54,240 bases of DNA, taken from assembly GCF_000767165.1 (NCBI RefSeq), contig NZ_AXCZ01000003.1:1-54240 (forward strand), written 5' to 3'. A program made the translations under genes and the position numbers. Source of the stretch: Cellulomonas bogoriensis 69B4 = DSM 16987 (GTDB lineage: Bacteria > Actinomycetota > Actinomycetes > Actinomycetales > Cellulomonadaceae). Shown here in pieces: positions 7,466 to 15,944 of this stretch. Below the pieces are notes generated by a model, which was not told the DNA's origin, ran no database searches, and saw only the letters and a program-made list of their open reading frames with translations. How positions within the stretch are numbered: the first letter of the stretch is position 1; every line of letters begins with the position of its first letter.

Positions 7466-8758
7466 ATGGTCGACAGCCACGACTCCCGCCCGTACACGAG
7501 GAGAGTCGTCGACGACGAGCTCGATGAGCTTCTTGCCGACCTCCCGGCGATCGCCATCGACGGCGCGAAGGGCGTGGGAAAGACGGCGACCGCGGTTCAG
7601 CGCGCCGCATCCCTGTTCGCCCTCGACCGGCCGGGCGGGACGGACCTCCTCCGGGCTGCTCCTGACCGGCTGACATCCGCCCCCGCACCGGTGGTCCTGG
7701 ACGAGTGGCAGAAGTACACCCCCTCGTGGGACGTGGTTCGGCGCGCCGTCGACGAGGACCCCCGGCCGGGCCGCTTCCTGCTCACGGGGTCCGCGTCGCC
7801 CAGGTCGCCGGGTACGCACTCCGGCGCAGGCCGGATCGTGAGCATCCGGATGCGGCCGCTCTCGCTCGCCGAACGCGGCGTCGGCGTGCCGACGGTATCC
7901 GTGGCCGCGCTCTTGTCCGGTCGTCGACCCGAAGTCGCCGGCGAGACCGAGGTCGACCTCGACACCTACGTCGCGGAGATCCTGGCGGGCGGCTTCCCCG
8001 GGATGCGCCGCGGGTCACCCCGGGCCCGGCGAGCGGCCCTGCGGACGTACGTCGAGCGAATCGTCGACCGCGAGTTCGAGGACGCCGGGCACGAGCCCCG
8101 CAACCCGGCGCTCCTTCGCCGGTGGCTACGGGCGTACGCGGCCGCGACGTCGACCACTGCCAGCTTCGAGCGGATCCGCGACGCAGCCACCGCCGGTCAG
8201 GGGGACAAGCCCCCGCGGTCCACGACGGTCCCATACCGCGACACCCTCAAGCGGATCTGGATCTCGGACCCCGTCCCCGCATGGTTGCCGACCACCAACG
8301 CGTTCTCCCGTCTCGCGGCGAGTCCGAAGCACCATCTGGCGGACCCGGCGCTCGCGGCGGCCCTGCTCGACGCCGACGAGGACCTCCTGCTGTCCGGCCG
8401 CGACGCAGGTCCGCCCGTACCCCGCGACGGGACGCTCCTGGGTGGCCTCTTCGAGTCGCTGGTCGCACTCGACCTCCGCGTGTACGCCCAGGCGGCCGAG
8501 GCCACCGTCGGGCACCTACGGACGGGCGATGGCGCGCACGAGGTGGACTTCATCGTCACGGGGAGGGGGCGGCGCAGTGTCGCGTTCGAGGTCAAGCTTG
8601 CCGCGGACGTGCAGGACGCAGACGTTCGCCACCTCCTGTGGCTGCGGGACCGCATGGGCGGCGACCTCGTCGACGCTGTCGTCGTGACCACAGGCCGGGA
8701 CGCCTACCGGCGCCGCGACGGGGTGGCCGTTGTGCCGGCAGCGCTACTCGGGCCCTGA
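7466..8758 (+). CDS. AAA ATPase with DUF4143 C-terminal domain
   Basis: 430 residues. The N-terminal P-loop domain has Walker A GAKGVGKT (about residues 32-39), Walker B APVVLDEWQK (about 73-82) and sensor-1-like FLLTGSAS. The C-terminal DUF4143 region ends in a PD-(D/E)xK-like fold, with HEVDFIV and VAFEVKLA as the D and ExK strands. Such ATPases are abundant in bacterial and archaeal defence and mobile regions, but the biochemical role of most is untested. The last residues (VVTTGRDAYRRRDGVAVVPAALL) are typical of the family. Expression is probably controlled by the 23-bp iterons directly upstream. The gene converges on a second ATPase gene. Confidence 0.88.
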   Translation: MVDSHDSRPYTRRVVDDELDELLADLPAIAIDGAKGVGKTATAVQRAASLFALDRPGGTDLLRAAPDRLTSAPAPVVLDEWQKYTPSWDVVRRAVDEDPRPGRFLLTGSASPRSPGTHSGAGRIVSIRMRPLSLAERGVGVPTVSVAALLSGRRPEVAGETEVDLDTYVAEILAGGFPGMRRGSPRARRAALRTYVERIVDREFEDAGHEPRNPALLRRWLRAYAAATSTTASFERIRDAATAGQGDKPPRSTTVPYRDTLKRIWISDPVPAWLPTTNAFSRLAASPKHHLADPALAAALLDADEDLLLSGRDAGPPVPRDGTLLGGLFESLVALDLRVYAQAAEATVGHLRTGDGAHEVDFIVTGRGRRSVAFEVKLAADVQDADVRHLLWLRDRMGGDLVDAVVVTTGRDAYRRRDGVAVVPAALLGP

Positions 8759-8944
8759 CAGCACCCCCTGATCTCGGCGGGAACCCCCGTCCCGGGTCGG
8801 GCGACCCCGCTACCGCCGTCCCCGTGCTCGGCGAGCACCTCACGGGTGAGGAGCGGCGCCTCCCGGCACCGGTCCTGTTCGGGCGCCTCGCCTGGCCTCG
8901 GTGCGTCGAGCTCCTGGTCGCGGCCGTCGAAACTGCAGCGCCTG

Positions 8945-10366
8945 TCACTCCGGCGGAGCCCACGCCCTGATCAGCTCGTCGGGCCCGATGCACGGCACGT
9001 CCGGGACGTCGCAGCCTGATCGGCTGACGACGACGAGCGGTGTGTCCTCATCAGCCCCCGGCACCTGGGAACGGTGCGTCAGGAGGCGGCTCAGGTCACG
9101 GCGGTCGAAGCGCTGCCGCTCGAGCCACTTGATCGAACCGACCGCCCGGACCTGGTCGGCGACAGGGCTGCGATCGGCGATCACCACGTCCACCTCGGGG
9201 TCGTTGGACCGGGTCCAGTACCCGCCGACCATCCCGCCGGGTGCCACGCCCGGGAGCGGCAGGCGCTCGAGCGCCTCGCGCACCACGGGCTCCACCGCCC
9301 GGCCCCGCCAGGACGTCCAGCCGGAACGGATCCGGGAGTGGACCACGTCGCCCCGCCCGCGTTCGATCTCCGCGAGGCCGGGGGCCAAGTAGGCCAACCA
9401 GAACCGCAGGTAGGGATCCGCCACGCGGTACCTCGTCTCGCGTGAGGCGCGCGTGGAGAGGGGCCGTTCGGCGACGACGACCCGTTTGGTCAGGAGGATC
9501 TGCAGGGCGCGGTTGAGGGAGGCCTGCTGGATGTCCCCGGCAGCACGTTGGATCGCCGTGAACGTGCGCTCCCCGGCCCCCACGGCACCGAGCACGCGGC
9601 GGGCGAGAGCGTCCGGCGGGAACTCGGCGGCGATGGCCCGCTCACCACTGACGAGAAGAGCCGACGTCGGGTCGGAGACTGCGGCGGCGACGTAGGACCC
9701 GAGGTCGGACGCTTCCGGCCACTCCGCGCAGACGAGGGGCAGTCCGCCGGTGACCAGGTAGGCGTCGATCGCCTGGGCGGGCTCGAGGCCCAGCATGGCG
9801 CCGACCTCCCACGGGGTCAGCGGGGGGACGACCATCTCGGTCGCGCGCTGGTGGAACGGGCGCCCGTACTCGTTGAGGGCCTCCATCATCGCGAGGTCGG
9901 AGCCGATGCCGATGAGGAGGACCGGCAGGCGGGAGAGCTCACGGTCGAAAGCCTTCTGCAGCGTGCCTTCGAACCTGGGATCCTTGCCCGTCAGGTAGGG
10001 GAGCTCGTCGATCACCACCACGCTGGGCCGGTCCGGCGGGAGCGCCGTCGCGAGCAACCGCAGCGCCGCGTCCCACGAGCTCACGGTCACACCGCTGAAG
10101 GTTCGGGCGCCCGGCAGGTTCGAGGACGCGACCTCGGCGGCGAACAGCCCGAGTTCTCCCTCCGGTGGCTGCATTGACGCCGTGAAGAAGACGTGCGGGA
10201 CGCCGGACCTCTCAAGGAACTCCTCGACCAACCGCGACTTACCGACGCGGCGCCGGCCCCGCATGAGCAGCGCTCGGCCGGGCCGGTCACGCCGACCGTC
10301 CGTGAGGGAGGTGAGCATCTGCTCGAGTCGGTGGAGCTGGGCCGAACGGCCGACGAAGCGCGCCAT
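8945..10366 (-). CDS. AAA ATPase with DUF234-type C-terminus
   Basis: 473 residues. MARFVGRSAQLHRLEQML opens an archaeal-type AAA (STAND-like) module; Walker A is GRRRVGKS (residues 37-44), Walker B is SVVVIDELPYL, and a helix-rich lid follows. A winged-helix-like segment (TAIQRAAGDIQQASLNRALQILLTKRVV) precedes the C-terminal DUF234 nuclease-like region (RVADPYLRFWLAY ... DPEVDVVIAD ... VGSIKWLE), where EVD and SIK could be degenerate PD-(D/E)xK strands. It belongs to the same broad class as the convergent gene at 7466, but it is not a duplicate. ATG 10366 has no obvious Shine-Dalgarno. A 9-bp palindrome lies 20 bp upstream. Confidence 0.87.
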   Translation of the reverse strand: MARFVGRSAQLHRLEQMLTSLTDGRRDRPGRALLMRGRRRVGKSRLVEEFLERSGVPHVFFTASMQPPEGELGLFAAEVASSNLPGARTFSGVTVSSWDAALRLLATALPPDRPSVVVIDELPYLTGKDPRFEGTLQKAFDRELSRLPVLLIGIGSDLAMMEALNEYGRPFHQRATEMVVPPLTPWEVGAMLGLEPAQAIDAYLVTGGLPLVCAEWPEASDLGSYVAAAVSDPTSALLVSGERAIAAEFPPDALARRVLGAVGAGERTFTAIQRAAGDIQQASLNRALQILLTKRVVVAERPLSTRASRETRYRVADPYLRFWLAYLAPGLAEIERGRGDVVHSRIRSGWTSWRGRAVEPVVREALERLPLPGVAPGGMVGGYWTRSNDPEVDVVIADRSPVADQVRAVGSIKWLERQRFDRRDLSRLLTHRSQVPGADEDTPLVVVSRSGCDVPDVPCIGPDELIRAWAPPE

Positions 10367-10386
10367 AAGTAAAGACTGTCATCAAG

Positions 10387-10410
10387 GATACTATCGTGCA
10401 AGATAGTATC
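10387..10410 (-). promoter_or_regulatory. Palindromic operator candidate upstream of the DUF234 ATPase
   Basis: Perfect 9-bp arms GATACTATC and GATAGTATC are separated by GTGCAA. This AT-rich stretch stands out in GC-rich surroundings. On the minus strand TAGTAT within one arm could serve as a -10 hexamer, so a bound dimer would occlude the promoter. Confidence 0.6.
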
Positions 10411-10689
10411 GCTGGGATCAGTCGGACCGGCCCGGCGGGTGCAGGCCTACCGGCCATCCGCTGGCGAGCCTGCAGTGGGCGCTCGACCGGCGTGGTGTGG
10501 CGACCCTGGCGTTGCAGTCTTGGTCGTTGACGATCAGAACCCAGTTCCCCGGGTCGTCCTGCGCCGCAGTATGGGCCTCAGCCGCAGCGATGCCTCGACG
10601 TCCGGGTCGGGGGTCTGGGTGGCTCTCGCGGTCGACGTGTCCGGTGCGCGTCGTCGGGCATACTGAGCGCCGACCGGGAGGACCGCCTC

Positions 10690-10875
10690 ATGAGCAGTGC
10701 CGATCAGCTGAGCCGTCCCCGTCGCGGTGGTGTCCATCGGGCTGCGCGCGGAGTCCGGAGAGGGCTGCGGGCCCTCGTCGAGTCGATCGACGTCATCTAT
10801 TTACTGACCCTCGTCGGCAGGCTCATCGCGCTTCCCTTCCGCCTCATCGCCCGGGCGTTCGACTCCTTTCCCTGA
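10690..10875 (+). CDS. Small hypothetical protein, basic N-terminus and one hydrophobic helix
   Basis: 61 residues. The first half is arginine-rich (RPRRGG, RAARGVRRGLR), and the second half is a hydrophobic helix (IDVIYLLTLVGRLIALPFRLIARAF) with arginines on one face, suggesting an amphipathic membrane-associated peptide. Support for coding is a GGGAGG Shine-Dalgarno 8 nt before the ATG and a possible -10 (CATACT, 10658-10663) upstream. I recognise no family. The 279 bp before it (10411-10689) contain no convincing gene. Confidence 0.55.
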   Translation: MSSADQLSRPRRGGVHRAARGVRRGLRALVESIDVIYLLTLVGRLIALPFRLIARAFDSFP

Positions 10876-10928
10876 CGCGGACGCTCGGTGCGCTGACGGG
10901 ACCACGTGCTGAGGCCCGGAGGGCCCGG

Positions 10929-11417
10929 CTACTCGTCCAGCGGCTCGTGGTCGAACTGGTCCACACCTGCCCCCAGCAGGGCTTCCAGCACGTGACGTTT
11001 GACGCGAAGGGCAAGGTTCTGGAACCCGAACAGGTGAGTGACGTCCAGGTCGTCCCCGGGGCCGGTGGTCGCGATTCCGAGGTATCCAGGCACCGGGTCC
11101 CCGCCCTTGGCGCGTAGGTCCACCTCGAACGTGCGCCACCCCGTCGCGCCGATGGACTCCAGCACCGCCACGAACCGGGTGGAAGCCACCTTGCAGGGCA
11201 GCCCACCGGTCCAGAGCATGTCGCCCCAGCGGGTGCCACGGCCGAACGCCTGGAACCACACCGGGAACGAGATCTGGTCGAGGTCACCACCGGCGATCAG
11301 ATCCACGACGTCCCGGCCGTCCGCCGAGTGCCAGGGACCCAGGGCTGGCTTGCCCTCCCACCTGGGCTGGATCCACACATCACGGACTGCGGACCGTGCC
11401 TGCACCAGGAACGTCAC
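10929..11417 (-). CDS. Hypothetical protein, 162 residues
   Basis: Starts at a GTG (MTFLVQARSAVRDVWIQPRW) 28 bp after the stop of the ADP-ribosylglycohydrolase/phosphatase gene, in the same direction, so probably co-transcribed. The sequence is soluble and mixed alpha/beta, rich in Trp and Gly, without membrane helices or cysteine clusters. Its size and the short strands around DLRAKGGDPVPGYLGIATT recall stand-alone immunity or DUF proteins, but I cannot assign a family. Its place at the end of a cluster with NAD/ADP-ribose enzymes is the only clue to role. Confidence 0.7.
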   Translation of the reverse strand: MTFLVQARSAVRDVWIQPRWEGKPALGPWHSADGRDVVDLIAGGDLDQISFPVWFQAFGRGTRWGDMLWTGGLPCKVASTRFVAVLESIGATGWRTFEVDLRAKGGDPVPGYLGIATTGPGDDLDVTHLFGFQNLALRVKRHVLEALLGAGVDQFDHEPLDE

Positions 11418-11445
11418 TAGCTCTCACCACGTCCGACCGTGCACG

Positions 11446-12945
11446 TCATCGGGTGACCTGCCGGACGGCGTCGCGGAACGTCCGGTGGGGTCTGGCGTCG
11501 GGCAGTGCATCGACCACGTCCTTGAGGGCGCGGTCGGCGTCGATGCCCAGGTGCCGCACGGCGTAGGCGGCGCCGACGGTCGGGGTGCGGCTCTGGGCCG
11601 CGGCGCAGTGCACCAGGACGCAGCGACCAGAGGCGCGTAGCTCGGCGACGACGTCCGCTGCCTCCCGGAGCACGTAGTCCAGGTGCGGGTTAGCTACCGG
11701 GTCCGGGGAGTCGACCAGCCACACCTCGACGTGGTCTGCGGCGTCCACGCGGTCGGGGCGACGGCGGCCCACCCGGCAGAGGGAGACGACTGCGTCGACC
11801 TCCACCGGCAAGGCGTCCAGGACGGCCGCGTCACCGAGGAACACCTCCGCGTCGTGCGGGTGGCGGATCAGCCTGCCGGAGGCGACAGCCCTGTAGTCGA
11901 CACGGTCGCTGAGAGGCCAGGCAGAGACGTCACTGTGCCGCCGCGCGACGGCCAGGCCGCGCAGGCCCAGCTCGGTGACGCGCAGCCCGGGCCACCCGTG
12001 CACGACCCGCCGCCAGCCGGCAGGGACGGCCGATGCCCCCCAGCGTGCGCCCAGGAGAGAACCGGCAATGGCGGCGACGGTGTCGGTGTCCCGCCCGCCC
12101 CGGACGGCGGCCTCAAGGGCGAGCCGGAAGTGGTCGGCGGGCAGCAGGTGGCCGGTGCGGTCGGGGACGGCGGTGCGGCTGATGGCCGACCAGGCGCCCT
12201 GGAGGGCATGCACGACCCACCCGTTGTGGTCGAACGCTGCGGGCTCGTTCTCCTCGGCCTCGTCAAGGCGGGCAGCCCAGGCTCCTCGCCGGTCCTCCGG
12301 GAGGAGGTGGAGCCCGTGCCGGGCATCGAGCTGTCCGGTGAGGATCGCGTGGCGGATGGCCGCGCACCACAGCACGCAGGCGTCCCCGGCCTCGGGGTCG
12401 GTGTGGGTGAGCGCGCTGATGGTGCGCGCCGCCTCGGCCATCCCGGCTTCGTCGTGCAGGTAGGCGAGGGCGGCGGGCGCGGTGCGCATGAGCGACCCGT
12501 TCCCACCGGAGCGTCCCGTCGCCTCGTGCCGCGCGACGGCAGCCGCGGTCAGACCGGCGGCCGTGGGTGCACCGTGCCGGGATGCAGCGCTGAGGACGCC
12601 GCGCGTCTGGACACCGACGTCGGTCGCCTGCTCCGCCCAGGCTGCCCAACCGGCTGCGACGTCGTCGAGGTGGTCGGTGAGGGCGCCCTCCCCGGCGACG
12701 GCGCGTTCGGCGGCCTCCAGGAGGACGACGGCCATCTGCGTGTCGTCGGTCCACTCGCCCGGTGCCCAACCGAACGAGCCTCCGCCCACCATCGCGACGG
12801 GGGTGTCGGCGGCCAGGGGTGGCCCGAACTCGAACGGCGCCCCGAGGGCGTCTCCGCACGCCAGGCCCATGAGGACCCCTGCGGCACGGTCGGAGGTGGG
12901 CGCGTCCCAACGGACAGGGGCAGGTGCGGGCAGGGCTGGGTTCAT
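11446..12945 (-). CDS. ADP-ribosylglycohydrolase fused to a dual-specificity phosphatase
   Basis: 499 residues. The first ~330 form an ADP-ribosylglycohydrolase (DraG) domain: GVLMGLACGDALGAPFEF, the magnesium-binding EWTDDTQM (residues 64-71) and GGRDTDTVAAIAGSLLGARWG (near 280) are all present, so the fold should be catalytically competent. The last ~150 residues are a dual-specificity/tyrosine phosphatase domain with the HCx5R signature VHCAAAQSR (near 443) and a general-acid aspartate in VDSPDP. The protein could remove ADP-ribose from a target and also dephosphorylate it or a related metabolite. ATG 12945 marks the start; the frame reads further upstream only as low-complexity sequence. 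It lies downstream of a SIR2-family gene. Confidence 0.9.
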   Translation of the reverse strand: MNPALPAPAPVRWDAPTSDRAAGVLMGLACGDALGAPFEFGPPLAADTPVAMVGGGSFGWAPGEWTDDTQMAVVLLEAAERAVAGEGALTDHLDDVAAGWAAWAEQATDVGVQTRGVLSAASRHGAPTAAGLTAAAVARHEATGRSGGNGSLMRTAPAALAYLHDEAGMAEAARTISALTHTDPEAGDACVLWCAAIRHAILTGQLDARHGLHLLPEDRRGAWAARLDEAEENEPAAFDHNGWVVHALQGAWSAISRTAVPDRTGHLLPADHFRLALEAAVRGGRDTDTVAAIAGSLLGARWGASAVPAGWRRVVHGWPGLRVTELGLRGLAVARRHSDVSAWPLSDRVDYRAVASGRLIRHPHDAEVFLGDAAVLDALPVEVDAVVSLCRVGRRRPDRVDAADHVEVWLVDSPDPVANPHLDYVLREAADVVAELRASGRCVLVHCAAAQSRTPTVGAAYAVRHLGIDADRALKDVVDALPDARPHRTFRDAVRQVTR

Positions 12946-13003
12946 GGGCGACTCCGGGGCGTGGGGAAGGAGTGGGTGGACGGGGTGGTGCGATCGGGCG
13001 TGG

Positions 13004-13288
13004 TCAGTCGGAGGTCGTCGACGCCTGGGCGGCCGTCGTCTCCGTGCTGCTGGGGTCCTCAGGGGCGTAGTCGTAGAGCCAGGCGCCATCAGGGCCCGGT
13101 ACCTCGTCGCGCCGACGGTACGCAGCACGCGCAGCGGTCTTCGGGTCTTTACCCAGCGGGATGCTGATGCTGTCGGGCGCGCCTGCGGGGAGCATCGGGA
13201 TGTCCCCGTAGCGCTGGCCGTCGAGCGGCCCGGCGACGAGCTCGATCGACAGCCAGCCAAGGTCTCCGGGCTGGAAGCACTCGGTCAT
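13004..13288 (-). CDS. Small hypothetical protein, 94 residues
   Basis: MTECFQPGDLGWLSIELVAGPLDGQRYGDIPMLPAG... An acidic soluble protein with a predicted beta-rich N-terminal half and a Ser/Thr-rich tail. The ATG at 13288 has a strong GGGAGGG Shine-Dalgarno 4 nt upstream, which supports coding. It sits between the frameshifted SIR2-family gene and the DraG/phosphatase fusion on the same strand, 58 bp from the latter. The phrase VAGPLDGQRY...IPMLP recalls short actinobacterial proteins of unknown function; no activity can be proposed. Confidence 0.7.
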   Translation of the reverse strand: MTECFQPGDLGWLSIELVAGPLDGQRYGDIPMLPAGAPDSISIPLGKDPKTAARAAYRRRDEVPGPDGAWLYDYAPEDPSSTETTAAQASTTSD

Positions 13289-13383
13289 GGAGCCCTCCCT
13301 TCATCAGGGCGGTGGGTCCGCCATTGGACTGACCGTCCCACAAGGGTGTGACACGATCTGCCCAGGTCAGCTGCATAGAAGGC

Positions 13384-14900
13384 TCAGGGCGTTGCTGGCG
13401 GGGTCCCGCCGAGGGCGACGAGCGCCTCCCGCAGCGGAGCCCACCGATCATCCCCACCGGTGGTCCCGAGCAGGGTGAGTAGCTCGCGGGAGGCCGCGGC
13501 GACCGCACGGTCGCTTCCGTCCAGCAGGTACCCGTACCGCGCGTCGACCAGGTGGCGCGCGGTGGCGGCGTGCATCGCCACAGCATCAAGGAAGATCGCC
13601 AGAAGCCGCGCGGCCGCGCCGGCACGCGCCTTCGGGTTCCCGTCGTTCTGCTCGTCGGTTGCCGAGAGGTGGTCGAACCTGCCGGTCCAGAGTCTCTGCT
13701 TGGCGAGGTTGGGGGTGAGGGTCACGACGGTGCCGAGTGGCGCCGCTGCGTCCGACCCGCGGCCTGAGCTCGTGCGGAAGGCCAGGACCTCATGGGCCAG
13801 GCGGAGGAAGTTGTCGTCCGTCATGGAGGCGCCGACCACGAGCAGGTGCCGGGTGAGGAGCAGCGCCTGGACGATGCTGCCGAGCGGTCGGGAGCGGCTG
13901 TCGTAGCCGACCATGTGGGAGCGGGTCAGGACGATGCTCGCCGGGTCGCGCCGATCGCCGTGCATCTTCAGCACCCATGGTGTGCGGGGCCGGGGGTCGT
14001 CGAACGGCAGCACGGGCACTGTGGCGTGGGCGGCGTCCGCGGCGGCCCGCTCGTAGAGGTCGTCGTAGTTGGTGGTGACGACCTCCGTGCAGCCCAGGGT
14101 TGCCAAGAGCGAATGCGCCAGGGCGTAGCGGCGGGTGCGGGAGGTGATCTCGGAGACCTTCTCGCTGAGTGCGGGACCGAGCTCGCGGTGCAAGAACTCG
14201 GCCTGGTCGAGGGGGAGTCCAGGAGCCCCAGGTCGGCGGCCCGTTCGGGTCCGGCGACCTCCTCGAGCAGTCCACCCCAGGACGGCAGCCCGGCACCCAT
14301 GCTGACCCCGGCGCCGACGAACAGGGCCAGCGACCCGTCCCGGGCGCGCGTGGCCAGCTTTTGCGCGTACCGCAGGCGCTCGGGGTCGAGGGGCTGAGCG
14401 TGTGCGGCCCCCTGGCGGCGGCGCAGCTGGAACGCGGAGTGGTCGGTCGGTCGGGACGCCACGAGGACGACGTCGATCTCGTGCTGGGCGCACGCGGCCT
14501 CGCACACCGCCAGGAGCCCGTCCACCACCCGACCGCGGACCTGGTCGAACCCTCCGGCGCCCACCCCGAGGGTCGGCACGGCAACCAGCCGGCGCGGACG
14601 CCCGCTGCGGGCGGGCACCTCGGTGGGGTCGCTCGCGGCGACGTCGGCGACGTCGACGAACCAGACCGGCGAGACCGGGGCGAAGCCGGGCGCTTCGGCT
14701 GCTCGCCCGTACCGGCGCTCCGCCCAGCCCTCGGGGCAGAGGGTTCGCCGGGCGGCCCCGGACGCAGCATCGACCTCGCCGAGCACGGCCTGCCACGTGT
14801 AGGTCACGACGAACGACCGGTCGGTGGGGAGCACGACGACGTCGTGGTCGAGGTGTTCGAGTCGTGCGTGGACGACGAACACGTGGCCCGCTGCGGTCAT
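13384..14900 (-). pseudogene. Macro-like/SIR2-family gene with a -1 frameshift
   Basis: From ATG 14900 (perfect GGAGGAATTC upstream) the first frame encodes a macro-like region (VVVLPTDRS, LVAVPTLGVGAGGFDQVRG) and then the start of a SIR2 domain, ALFVGAGVSMGAGLPSWGGLLEEV. At a C5 run (G5 on the plus strand, 14211-14215) the frame is lost. The rest continues in another frame: LDQAEFLHREL, EVVTTNYDDLYE, LKMHGD, LLVVGASMTDDNFLRL, all canonical SIR2-like NADase motifs. One extra C restores a continuous ~505-residue protein (LLDSPLDQAEFLH). SIR2 domains in defence proteins such as ThsA degrade NAD+; macro folds bind ADP-ribose. Sequencing error, phase variation and true decay cannot be separated here. 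Confidence 0.85.
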
Positions 14901-15079
14901 GAATTCCTCCAGAGGATGCGGCGCCGTGGGGCGCGATCAGAACGCTAGGGCCCGGAACGGGCGGGCGGGTGATCGGTCCCGTCAGTCTCCGTCGGTCGCC
15001 CGCCTCGCGCCCGGGGGCTAGTCACGCGCGCAAGGGTGCCTGCTCTACAGCCACCACGCTGTGATGCCGATGGCAGGAC

Positions 15080-15799
15080 ATGACTACGGATGAGTGTGTG
15101 GCGCCACCGCGCCGGGTGCTGGCGCACTCGTGGTGGTTGGCGGCGGAGATCGTGCGTCGACACCCTGGGGTGTCGCTCACGGAGACGCACCCCTGCGACG
15201 GCATGTACGACTGCCTGACGCTGCACGGCCGAGGCCCTGGGTACGTGGACCTCAACCGTGAGGGGCGCATCCACGTGCACCCCGAACTGATCGGCTTCAT
15301 GACCTGGGCGCGCGCGCTCGAGATGCCCGATCCGCACGATGCGGTCGTGGCGATCGAGGCCGCCTGGGGCCGGCCCGGCCCCCAGAAGGCACCGCGAACC
15401 ACGGCGACAACCCTCACCTATCGCGTTGTCGCTCGGGCACTGGGGATGCTGGTGAATCACAGGGATGACTGGGACGTGCGGATGGCCAACCCGGGTCAGC
15501 CTTACTACGGGGGGCCGGAGCCGACGGTGGCGACGTGGTTGGCGAGCGCTGGAGCCGACAGGCTCTTCCCCAGTGACGCGATACGGGACGGGGTGCTTCG
15601 CGCATGGGCAACCCGGAATCCCATCGATTCCGGAGTGTGGGCGGTCTTGCGGGAAGAGGAGGCGCTCGCTGTGCTCGACGCACACGAAGGAATCGCTTAC
15701 ACGCGGACCGGGGCGGTGCCGATGTTGCCGGCCTATCGGCTCAGTGGCCGCAGCGTCACCGCAGCGATGGTGGCGGGCTTGGGAAGCGTGCTGCCCTAG
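15080..15799 (+). CDS. Hypothetical protein, possible TY-Chap2-like peptide chaperone
   Basis: 239 residues, soluble, no membrane segments. The N-terminus (SWWLAAEIVRRHPGVSLTETHPCDGMYDCLTLHG...YVDLNREGRIHV) resembles the family called TY-Chap2 (T3SS/YbjN-like peptide-binding chaperone), where ETHPxxGxYDxL followed by LNRxGxIHV is typical. That is a recollection of the pattern, not a search result. ATG 15080 has a GCAGGAC upstream. It is divergent from the SIR2-family gene, and convergent with mcrC across a strong hairpin. Confidence 0.7.
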   Translation: MTTDECVAPPRRVLAHSWWLAAEIVRRHPGVSLTETHPCDGMYDCLTLHGRGPGYVDLNREGRIHVHPELIGFMTWARALEMPDPHDAVVAIEAAWGRPGPQKAPRTTATTLTYRVVARALGMLVNHRDDWDVRMANPGQPYYGGPEPTVATWLASAGADRLFPSDAIRDGVLRAWATRNPIDSGVWAVLREEEALAVLDAHEGIAYTRTGAVPMLPAYRLSGRSVTAAMVAGLGSVLP

Positions 15800-15910
15800 G
15801 GCGTGAGCACGCCCGTCGCTGACCCCGGCGGCGACTTCCGGAGGCAGAACTGCAGACCGCCCGGTGAGTCGACCCTGCCAGTGTCTGGCGACGGGCGGGT
15901 GATGGCTGTC

Positions 15911-15944
15911 GCCCTGTAGCCCCGCTCGACCGGGGCTACAGGGC
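15911..15944. terminator. 14-bp perfect hairpin between convergent genes
   Basis: Arms GCCCTGTAGCCCCG (15911-15924) and its exact complement (15931-15944) flank a six-base loop CTCGAC. It lies between the 15080-15799 gene and mcrC, and the mcrC stop codon (15936-15938) is inside the right arm. There is no T-tract, as is common for high-GC terminators. Confidence 0.75.

Noticed and set aside
10411-10689. Possible gene fragment between the DUF234 ATPase and the small ORF
   Set aside because: Phrases such as RRGVATLALQSW look plausible, but there is no start signal, motif or consistent frame.
11683-13167. 494-residue plus-strand frame opposite the DraG/phosphatase gene
   Set aside because: Composition is Gly/Val/Arg/Asp shadow; both enzyme domains are on the minus strand with all catalytic motifs.
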